Assembly: GCA_964636675.1 (NCBI GenBank)
Contig: CAZWUO010000119.1
Coordinates: 1-11,461 of the forward strand
DNA from: JALUUH01 sp964636675
Lineage (GTDB): Bacteria; Pseudomonadota; Gammaproteobacteria; S012-40
Direction: 5' to 3'
Length of the DNA stretch: 11,461 nucleotides
Below are positions 6,140 through 11,461 of this stretch, piece by piece. Below the pieces are notes generated by a model that saw only the letters and a list, made by a program, of their open reading frames with translations, had not been told where the DNA came from and searched no databases. Made by a program: the position numbers and the translations under genes. The stretch's first letter is position 1, and each line of letters opens with the position of its first letter.

Positions 6140-6802
6140 ATGAGAAAAACCTCACAGTCCCTCGTCTTGTTATTTGTTTGCTGCTTTGTGATGGCTAATT
6201 CTTGGGCCAAGAGCGGGGAAAAGGCACTACGCGAAGAGCAGATCGAACATGAATTAAGTAATTTACAAAATGGTGTACGAGTGTTTACGAATTTATGTGT
6301 ATTATGTCATGATTTGAAATATGTGAAGTTTCAGGACTTGGCGGAAATAGGCATGCCTATCGAAAACATTGATGAAATCCGCGGAGTGAATAACATCGGC
6401 GACCCCATGCTGAGTAAAATGAATGCGCAACAAATGCATGCGTTGTTTGGTATGCTAACCCCCGATTTGTCGTTAATGGCTAAGGCGAGAGGTAACGGCA
6501 TACAATATATCTATAGTTTGCTGCTTGCCTACGATGAGCGTGGCGATGGTAGCATTGTAAACATTCTTTACCCTAATATAAAAATGCCTGATGTGCTTGC
6601 TTATTCCATTACAAACGATGCGAGCACACGCTCAAGATTGGAGCAAGATGCACGTGATGTCGTGGCATTTCTTGCTTGGACAGCAGACCCAAGAGCGCAA
6701 GAGAGGCGTTCGTTAGGCGTCTACGTTATGCTCTATCTATTTGTGTTAACTTTCATGTTATATCTGGTAAAGCGGAAAACCTGGGCGCGACTGAAGTCCT
6801 AG
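6140..6802 (+). CDS. petC: Cytochrome c1 subunit of cytochrome bc1, 220 aa
   Basis: Membrane-anchored c-type cytochrome that receives electrons from the Rieske cluster and passes them to a soluble cytochrome c. I prefer ATG 6140, which gives a clean signal peptide (MRKTSQSLVLLFVCC..., cleavage after NSWA ~23). An in-frame GTG at 6125 would add five residues and has only a distant ribosome-like site, so the start is uncertain. Heme motif CVLCH is at 53-57 with His57 proximal; Met149 in NIKMPDVL is the expected distal ligand. TPDLSLMAKARGNGIQYIYSLL (about 107-128) is the c1 signature region. Residues ~193-210 form the C-terminal anchor followed by KRKTWARLKS. It is shorter and more divergent than most c1 proteins (CVLCHDLKY, MPDVLAY), but every key residue is present. 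Confidence 0.93.
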   Translation: MRKTSQSLVLLFVCCFVMANSWAKSGEKALREEQIEHELSNLQNGVRVFTNLCVLCHDLKYVKFQDLAEIGMPIENIDEIRGVNNIGDPMLSKMNAQQMHALFGMLTPDLSLMAKARGNGIQYIYSLLLAYDERGDGSIVNILYPNIKMPDVLAYSITNDASTRSRLEQDARDVVAFLAWTADPRAQERRSLGVYVMLYLFVLTFMLYLVKRKTWARLKS

Positions 6803-6831
6803 CACGAACTACATAGTTAGCTGGTTTCGTG
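6803..6831 (+). terminator. Weak hairpin after the bc1 operon
   Basis: CACGAA at 6803-6808 pairs with TTCGTG at 6826-6831 directly after the cytochrome c1 stop. The loop is 17 bases and contains a nested AACT/AGTT pair. It is followed by an A run rather than a T run, so classic intrinsic termination is not supported; it may only protect the 3' end. Confidence 0.25.
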
Positions 6832-6847
6832 AAAAAACCAATCATTT

Positions 6848-6878
6848 TTGACTCTTATTAATGCAATTCCTCTATACA
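6848..6878 (+). promoter_or_regulatory. Candidate promoter for the TPR gene
   Basis: TTGACT at 6848-6853 matches the -35 consensus in five positions. TATACA at 6873-6878 is a fair -10, with a long 19-base spacer. The -10 lies only four bases before the ATG at 6883, so transcription would begin at or next to the start codon. Confidence 0.33.
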
Positions 6879-6882
6879 TACA

Positions 6883-7263
6883 ATGAATGAATTAAACTTA
6901 GAAAAGCAACTCAAACAAGCGCAACAGTTTGCTATGCAAGGCCAAGAACAGAATGCTTGCATGCTATTATTAGAGTTATTGCAACAAGACCCTGATAATA
7001 CGACCGCATTGTTAATGCTCGGAGGTTCTTATTTTTCGTTAGGAAAGTTTCAACAAGCAGAAATGGCATTCGAGCGACTGGTGTTATTGGCACCTGGTAG
7101 AGGGCAATATTCTATTGCATTGTTTAATTGTCTTTGGAAGCAAGATAGAAAAGATGAAGCTTTGGAAGAGATTCGTCGTTTTATGAGTATTGCAGATCGT
7201 GAGGCAGAGCATGCGACGGTGGCGCAATATGTTAAAGTTATACGTCAGATGGGGGAAACGTGA
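6883..7263 (+). CDS. Small TPR-repeat protein, 126 aa
   Basis: The protein is built of tetratricopeptide repeats: a first helical pair at ~4-34 (AQQFAMQGQEQNACMLLLEL), a clear TPR at ~36-70 (DPDNTTALLMLGGSYFSLGKF then AEMAFERLVLLAP), and a third pair at ~71-105 (YSIALFNCLWKQDRKDEALEEIRRF). TPR folds present a groove for binding another protein or peptide. There is no signal peptide or membrane segment, so it is cytoplasmic. ATG 6883 has no Shine-Dalgarno and sits beside a possible promoter, which would make the mRNA leaderless. The exporter genes follow after 88 bases on the same strand; a shared role is possible but not shown. Confidence 0.85.
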   Translation: MNELNLEKQLKQAQQFAMQGQEQNACMLLLELLQQDPDNTTALLMLGGSYFSLGKFQQAEMAFERLVLLAPGRGQYSIALFNCLWKQDRKDEALEEIRRFMSIADREAEHATVAQYVKVIRQMGET

Positions 7264-7282
7264 TAAGTCGTTTTTAAACAGC

Positions 7283-7347
7283 AGGAGGTAAGGTTTGTGG
7301 AGTCGCCGCAGAGTTGGCGTATTACTCGAATGGCTATTCTAAACTAA
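7283..7347 (+). other. Mini-ORF with a perfect Shine-Dalgarno before the exporter ATPase
   Basis: AGGAGGT at 7283-7289 is the strongest ribosome site in this part of the window. Seven bases later GTG 7297 opens a 16-codon frame, VESPQSWRITRMAILN, ending with TAA at 7345-7347, four bases before the ATPase ATG at 7352. The ATPase itself has only a weak site. The mini-ORF could be a leader peptide coupling translation into the ATPase, or the stub of a lost gene. A TTG at 7295 in the ATPase frame meets a stop at 7340-7342, so it is not a longer ATPase start. Confidence 0.35.
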
Positions 7348-7351
7348 AGTT

Positions 7352-8080
7352 ATGCTTTCCATTCAGAATCTCTCTAAATCACTCGGTCAACAACGCGTTA
7401 TTGATGATCTCAATCTCGAAATTTCTGAAGGTGATATTTTTGGTTTGCTAGGGCCTAATGGCGCGGGTAAAACCACGTTAATCCGTATGATCATGGGTTT
7501 GTTGCCAGTTTCTTCTGGACGCATTACGTTGTTTGGTCAATACCCCCCCGGTGCTGCTTATGCGCGCAAGCATATTGGTTATATGCCGCAGCAATTGGCG
7601 GTTTATTCGGGCCTATCGGTACTGGAAAATATTCTATTTTTTGGGAGAATATACCAAATGCCAGAAGCTAAATTACGTGCTAAAGCTGAAGAAGTAATTC
7701 ATATGGTAGAGTTGACGCATGCGCAAAACAACTTGGTTGCAACGCTTTCTGGCGGAATGATACGACGGGTGATGTTGGCAAGTGCCTTAGTACATAGACC
7801 GCGCTTGTTGCTGCTTGATGAACCTACTGCGGGTGTTGATCCATTGCTACGCATAAAGTTTTGGCAATGGTTTGATGACTTGGTTAACGCTGGTACGTTA
7901 ATTATCATAACCACGCATAATATTTCGGAAGCCGCACACTGTCAGAAAGTAGTGTTTTTACGCAAGGGAGTATTGCTCGAGCAAGATACGCCTGCCGAAT
8001 TAATAAAAAAATACAATGTAAACGATTTAGAGGACGCTTTTGTAGCCGCCACACGTTTGAAAATAACGAATTCGGAATAG
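7352..8080 (+). CDS. ABC-2 type exporter, ATP-binding protein, 242 aa
   Basis: Cytoplasmic ATPase that drives the permease encoded next. All ABC motifs are present: Walker A GPNGAGKTT (34-42), Q-loop glutamine near 80-81 in GYMPQQ, signature LSGGM (132-136), Walker B LLLLDEP (152-158) with the catalytic Glu, D-loop GVD, and H-loop His189 in TTHN. LSGGMIRRV with DEPTAGVDP is typical of the CcmA/YhhJ-YbhF type of exporter ATPases that pair with ABC-2 permeases. The length is standard for a single domain. ATG 7352 has a weak ribosome site and follows the mini-ORF. The stop is eight bases before the permease start, so the two are co-transcribed. The substrate is unknown. Confidence 0.93.
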   Translation: MLSIQNLSKSLGQQRVIDDLNLEISEGDIFGLLGPNGAGKTTLIRMIMGLLPVSSGRITLFGQYPPGAAYARKHIGYMPQQLAVYSGLSVLENILFFGRIYQMPEAKLRAKAEEVIHMVELTHAQNNLVATLSGGMIRRVMLASALVHRPRLLLLDEPTAGVDPLLRIKFWQWFDDLVNAGTLIIITTHNISEAAHCQKVVFLRKGVLLEQDTPAELIKKYNVNDLEDAFVAATRLKITNSE

Positions 8081-8088
8081 GGTCTAGC

Positions 8089-9267
8089 ATGACGGCAAAA
8101 TGGATTGCATGGCGAATTGTGCGTGAAATTGGGAGAGATCGTCGCACGATTGCTTTTTTATTTTTAGTTCCCCTGGTAGTAATGACACTTATATATTTTT
8201 CAGTAGCTGATGATGAAAGTGTCGATGTCGGCGTGGTGACAAGAGGTTTAGCGCGCTTGTTCGTTGCTGAGTTAACGCTGGCGCTGGAGGAGGATGAAAC
8301 GATTAATTTGGTGGAGTTGTCTATTCCTGACGATGAGACTAACCCCGATAAACTACAACATTATATCGAACAACTACTGAAAAATAACGAAGCTGATGCG
8401 ATACTTTATTTCAACGAACAGTTATTAATAGACCGATTTAATGGTTTACAAGGAAGCCTGAACATTTATGTGGAAGGTTCTCGACCGACGATTACCGGCT
8501 TAGCATTGAACGCGATTGCAGGGGCGATGGATGATTTGGCTGCGTCTTTGCCTGTCGTTATTGATGCTTCTTGCTCTTCTGAGTGTGCAAATTCAGTTAA
8601 TGCATTGCCAATGGATTTGCAAAAGCATTATATATTTGGTTCAGAAGACTATCGAACCATTGATTATTTTCTGCCAACGTTTGCGCCTTTTTTTATATTC
8701 TTTTTTACCTTTTTGTTATCCACGATTACTTTTCAACGCGAACAAACCAATGGAACTTTGGAGCGACTAATGGTAGCCCCGATTAGTTTTTTCCAGATTA
8801 TAGTTGGTTATGTGATGGGCTTTTTTGTATTTGCATCACTCCAAGCAATTATTATTTTGATATTTGTTATTAGCCTGATTAGTTTTTCGGTTTCTGTGAG
8901 TCAATTACTCAGTATTGCAATTATTACGATATTTATGATGTTGATTGGGCTATTGTTGGGTTTGTTGGCGTCATTCTTGTCACGCAATGAATTTCAAGCA
9001 GTTCAATTTATACCGTTGGTTATATTACCGCAAATTTTTCTCAGTGATATGATATGGGATATTAAAGGTTTCCCGTTAGTATTCCAGTTGTTATCATTAC
9101 CTTTGCCGTTGACACATGCTAATGCTTATATGCGTGGTTTGTTAATCGAGAAAGCGCCTTTATGGTCATTATGGCCACAGTTATTCATTTTGTTAGGATT
9201 TGTTGTTATTATTTTGATCGTCTTAATATTTGTTGGCCGGAATAGATCGCTGGATGCAAACGGCTAA
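8089..9267 (+). CDS. ABC-2 type exporter permease (YhhJ/YbhR-like), 392 aa
   Basis: Membrane partner of the preceding ATPase; two copies would form the channel. The layout is that of the ABC-2 permease family with a large extracytoplasmic domain: a cytoplasmic N-terminal helix, TM1 at ~20-40, a periplasmic domain ~41-193, then five further hydrophobic segments at ~195-214, 234-262, 272-296, 305-321 and 362-383. The conserved coupling stretch QREQTNGTLERLMVAPIS (~216-233) follows TM2. Cys162 and Cys166 in the periplasmic domain could form a disulfide. No membrane-fusion (HlyD-like) gene is next to it, unlike many YhhJ/YbhFSR systems, so one may be elsewhere. The gene ends 38 bases before the convergent SUMF1-like gene. 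Confidence 0.9.
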   Translation: MTAKWIAWRIVREIGRDRRTIAFLFLVPLVVMTLIYFSVADDESVDVGVVTRGLARLFVAELTLALEEDETINLVELSIPDDETNPDKLQHYIEQLLKNNEADAILYFNEQLLIDRFNGLQGSLNIYVEGSRPTITGLALNAIAGAMDDLAASLPVVIDASCSSECANSVNALPMDLQKHYIFGSEDYRTIDYFLPTFAPFFIFFFTFLLSTITFQREQTNGTLERLMVAPISFFQIIVGYVMGFFVFASLQAIIILIFVISLISFSVSVSQLLSIAIITIFMMLIGLLLGLLASFLSRNEFQAVQFIPLVILPQIFLSDMIWDIKGFPLVFQLLSLPLPLTHANAYMRGLLIEKAPLWSLWPQLFILLGFVVIILIVLIFVGRNRSLDANG

Positions 9268-9296
9268 CTGTAATATAAGCCCTTCTTGGTTTAGCC
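9262..9296. terminator. Weak inverted repeat between convergent genes
   Basis: GGCTAA at 9262-9267 (including the permease stop) and TTAGCC at 9291-9296 can pair around a 23-base loop. The 38-base gap between two convergent stops would suit a bidirectional terminator, but the stem is short and has no adjoining T run. Confidence 0.2.
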
Positions 9297-9305
9297 ATTC
9301 GCGGA

Positions 9306-10310
9306 TTATTTATGGGCCACTTTTTTATCCATTCCCCGAGGAGTTGCTTGCACACAGCGAAATCCAAGGTCTTCATTTTCTGACTCCGGAGTGACAAACA
9401 ATCGATAGGCGCTACGCTGATACATTTGTAGCGCGTAGTGACCGTCGCCACCCCAGCCTGCGCCACGGATGACTTTAAAACGTTTACCGAATAGCTTACT
9501 GGCATAATCAGAACCTGGATAAGCATCGTACCAATCCATGACCCATTCGGAAACATTGCCCGCGACGTCAAAAATTCCATAAGGTGAATGATCGGTTTTG
9601 TAGGAGCCTACAGGCGCCGCGCCAGAGACCCATTCTTCTTCACCCGTGTTACTCATTCCTGCTTGAAAAGATTCACCCCAAGGGAACTCTTGGCCATTGG
9701 GGCCACGTGCAGCCTTTTCCCATTGCTCTTCGGTTGGCAGAGATTGTTTTGCCCATGCACAGTAGTCGCGTGCCGCTGCCCAGTTCACATTATAGATAGG
9801 AACCTCGTCTAACATTACGAAGTATTGATCTATTGCTGTGAGCAATTGCGGTGTATCCATTTTTCGCGTATCAATATCGATACGAAAGACTTCGGCCACT
9901 AAATATCGCAATTTAGTCGTAGGCAAAGTATCAAGTTTTTGACGTTGCATGGAAACCAAATAACCGTTTTCTATCCAATGGCTAGGTGGTCGAGATGAAG
10001 TTGTTTTAATGAATTCACGGAATTGCGCGTTAGTGACTTCGTATTTGTCGATATAAAAAGACGGTAGGTTTACCCGGTGCTGAGGATGTTCATCCATATA
10101 CCAGGGTTTGATGGAGCCAAATTCTTCCGCACGTTTAGTCTGATCAACTTTATTACTACCCATGACAAAATTACCTGCTGGGATTAATACCATATCGGCG
10201 CCATCTTGACCTTTTATCATTGAGGGTAGATTGGCAGCCTGGGCAATAGATATTGTAAAGCTCAAGACGATTGACGTCAGGCTGGGAAAGAATAGATATT
10301 TAATATTCAA
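9306..10310 (-). CDS. Exported SUMF1/FGE-like protein without active-site cysteines, 334 aa
   Basis: I place the start at TTG 10310: GAGGAG lies seven bases upstream (10323-10318) and the result begins MNIKYLFFPS, a proper signal peptide cut near SIAQA (25). An in-frame TTG at 10325 would put the ribosome site inside the gene. The mature protein is one SUMF1 domain from ~38 to 320: MVLIPAGNFVMGS, FYIDKYEVTNAQF, LPTEEQWEKAARG, FPWGE, SPYGIFDVAGNVSEWVMDWY, VIRGAGW and LGFRCV. A ~55-residue insertion (about 113-168) separates the EVTN part from the YNVNWAAARDYCAWA part. The Cys pair of true formylglycine-generating enzymes is absent after RGAGW; only Cys184 and Cys319 remain. Like PvdO or NirV it is probably a non-FGE member of the family acting in the periplasm. 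It follows its paralog by about 60 bases and is likely co-transcribed. Confidence 0.88.
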   Translation of the reverse strand: MNIKYLFFPSLTSIVLSFTISIAQAANLPSMIKGQDGADMVLIPAGNFVMGSNKVDQTKRAEEFGSIKPWYMDEHPQHRVNLPSFYIDKYEVTNAQFREFIKTTSSRPPSHWIENGYLVSMQRQKLDTLPTTKLRYLVAEVFRIDIDTRKMDTPQLLTAIDQYFVMLDEVPIYNVNWAAARDYCAWAKQSLPTEEQWEKAARGPNGQEFPWGESFQAGMSNTGEEEWVSGAAPVGSYKTDHSPYGIFDVAGNVSEWVMDWYDAYPGSDYASKLFGKRFKVIRGAGWGGDGHYALQMYQRSAYRLFVTPESENEDLGFRCVQATPRGMDKKVAHK

Positions 10311-10373
10311 CGGTGGTCTCCTCAAAGCGATTTTTTTTAGGGTTGATTCGATAGCAAATCTCAGGTTTACAGA
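10311..10373 (-). promoter_or_regulatory. Spacer between the two SUMF1 genes with the second gene's ribosome site
   Basis: The spacer holds GAGGAG at 10323-10318 (minus strand), at ideal distance from TTG 10310. There is no stem suggesting termination after the upstream gene, so read-through is expected. Confidence 0.6.
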
Positions 10374-11402
10374 TTATGCATCATGCGCACAACGAAACCC
10401 AAAACTGGAATTTTTGGTTGAGCGTAGAAAAAAACTTCGATTGTAAACAGGGGCGGAAATTCCACATTTATAAAACGAGCAATCCCACCACGAGCCACCT
10501 TTTAGGGTTTTATATTTTTGACCATAATTTTCTGTGATATGCGTATCACCCGGATAAGCCTGGTACCAGGATGAGGTCCACTCCCAGACGTTTCCTGACA
10601 TATCAAAAGCGCCGTAGGGACTAACACCACCATTGAATGAACCTACCGGTGTAGTATCACCTTCAAGTCCCAGGTTACCCCAGCGTTGCGGAGTGTTGGC
10701 TTTTATCGGGTTAAATTCATTACCCCATGGGAAAAAACGTTGATCTTTTCCGCGTGCTGCTTTTTCCCATTCCTGATCGGTAGGTAGGCGTTTACCTGCC
10801 CAGTGGCAATAGGCATCGGCGTCTTTCCATGAGACCTGGGTGACCGGGTGGTCAGTCTTACCTTCAGGGTAAGTGCGGTTGCTAAAGTGCTTGGGTGATC
10901 TGCGGTGCGTCTCGTCAATGAAGTGTTTGTATTGTAGGTTGGTTACTTCATAGATATCGATGTAGTAGGCGCGTAATGCAACTGTATGTGCAGGCCCCTC
11001 ATCAGGTTGTCGATTGTCGGTACCCATGATAAAGGTCCCTTCAGGTATTAACACCATTGGGTTTGGGCTGTCTCCGAGTCGTGATGTTTGGTAATAAAGG
11101 GGTAGGCTCATTCCTTGGGTAATTTTTTCAGGATGGAAGTCGGCCCTGCCTGCGACTTTTACGCCTAGATGGGATTTGAGATCAACCATGAGCGGCAGCG
11201 GTTTAATGTGTTTTTCAGCGCTAATAATGAATTCATCGTGACAGCTTTCACAGGTCTTTTGTAGGTGAATGATGTTGCTAGTTCGATGTTCAAAATCGAT
11301 ATGACAGGATTGACATTCGGAAGTTTCTGCTGCTTGTATCCCTGGCATGTTAAAGGTTAACAATAATAGAGTAAGCGCTGTATGGTAATTGAGTTGTTTC
11401 AT
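10374..11402 (-). CDS. Diheme c-type cytochrome fused to a SUMF1/FGE-like domain, 342 aa
   Basis: A signal peptide spans 1-24 (cut near GIQA). Residues ~29-60 carry two c-heme motifs, CQSCH (30-34) and CESCH (51-55), 21 residues apart, with spare His39 and His46 as possible sixth ligands. Residues ~115-340 form a SUMF1 domain: MVLIPEGTFIMGT, DEGPAH, YYIDIYEVTNLQYKHF, HPVTQVSWKDADAYCHWAGK, LPTDQEWEKAARG, SPYGAFDMSGNVWEWTSSWY, GGSWWDCSFYKC and FGFRCA. Cys308 and Cys313 are spaced C-x4-C, as in the copper-binding active site of aerobic formylglycine-generating enzymes, though shifted one residue relative to GGS. With two hemes on an exported protein it probably does or receives redox chemistry in the periplasm. 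The start ATG 11402-11400 overlaps the upstream gene's TGA, so translation is probably coupled. The substrate is unknown. Confidence 0.9.
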   Translation of the reverse strand: MKQLNYHTALTLLLLTFNMPGIQAAETSECQSCHIDFEHRTSNIIHLQKTCESCHDEFIISAEKHIKPLPLMVDLKSHLGVKVAGRADFHPEKITQGMSLPLYYQTSRLGDSPNPMVLIPEGTFIMGTDNRQPDEGPAHTVALRAYYIDIYEVTNLQYKHFIDETHRRSPKHFSNRTYPEGKTDHPVTQVSWKDADAYCHWAGKRLPTDQEWEKAARGKDQRFFPWGNEFNPIKANTPQRWGNLGLEGDTTPVGSFNGGVSPYGAFDMSGNVWEWTSSWYQAYPGDTHITENYGQKYKTLKGGSWWDCSFYKCGISAPVYNRSFFLRSTKNSSFGFRCAHDA

Positions 11403-11461
11403 AGCACTAGGGTCTGTTGACGTTTCATTTTCATCACTGCTGGAGCCACTTTTTTCGCCCT
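11399..11461 (-). CDS. C-terminal end of an upstream gene, partial
   Basis: The minus-strand frame is open from the window edge to TGA at 11401-11399 and gives RAKKVAPAVMKMKRQQTLVL. It overlaps the following ATG by four bases (ATGA), a classic operon junction, which is the main reason to call it coding. The basic tail is too short to identify. It implies that the SUMF1 operon and its promoter extend beyond the window. Confidence 0.5.
   Translation of the reverse strand, partial: RAKKVAPAVMKMKRQQTLVL

Noticed and set aside
11403..11461. Thought that GGTCTGTTGACGTTTCA might be an insertion-sequence end
   Set aside because: There is no partner inverted repeat in the window, and the minus-strand reading gives an operon-type ATGA overlap, a simpler explanation.
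1..11461. CRISPR arrays, tRNA or rRNA genes, transposases, toxin-antitoxin pairs
   Set aside because: I saw no regularly spaced repeats, cloverleaf ends, transposase motifs or paired small overlapping toxin-antitoxin genes on either strand.

Overview
The window looks like a piece of a gammaproteobacterial genome of moderate to low GC. The grounds are a three-gene proteobacterial cytochrome bc1 operon (Rieske, full-length cytochrome b, cytochrome c1), Sec, Tat and lipoprotein export signals, and Gram-negative outer-membrane proteins. It is a draft scaffold: a run of exactly 100 N sits inside one gene and is flanked by two identical 46-base copies of the same sequence. That pattern points to two overlapping contig ends rather than to missing sequence.

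Left part (1-2347): the tail of a VOC/glyoxalase-fold protein, a 231-residue predicted outer-membrane barrel protein, then about 1.3 kb of accessory DNA with little intact coding. It holds a minus-strand gene fragment (1318-1533), a possible minus-strand small ORF (1183-1302), a plus-strand gene tail abutting the fragment (about 1500-1620), one apparently intact single-pass membrane protein (1621-2046), and a decayed AraC-family DNA-binding domain (2062-2208). Several of these have no usable start codon and show only when read frame by frame.

Middle (2348-6802): a surface lipoprotein with a Ser-Asp repeat linker and two related C-terminal modules, interrupted by the N run. Then comes a respiratory operon: a small class I cytochrome c, the Rieske iron-sulfur protein, cytochrome b and cytochrome c1, all on the + strand and closely spaced or overlapping. 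Together they form the quinol:cytochrome c oxidoreductase with a likely electron acceptor or shuttle encoded first.

Right part (6883-9267, + strand): a small TPR protein, then an ABC-2 type exporter made of an ATPase and a YhhJ/YbhR-like permease. The ATPase is preceded by a 16-codon mini-ORF that owns the only strong Shine-Dalgarno sequence in its neighbourhood.

Far right (minus strand, 9306-11461, convergent with the exporter): two exported SUMF1/formylglycine-generating-enzyme-like proteins in tandem, behind the tail of a third gene that overlaps the first of them by ATGA. The first SUMF1 protein is the most unusual item in the window: a signal peptide, a two-CXXCH c-type heme segment, then a SUMF1 domain that keeps a C-x4-C pair resembling the copper-binding active-site pair of true formylglycine-generating enzymes. 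Its partner lacks both the hemes and the Cys pair. With the bc1 operon nearby, this suggests periplasmic redox chemistry, but the substrate cannot be read from the sequence.
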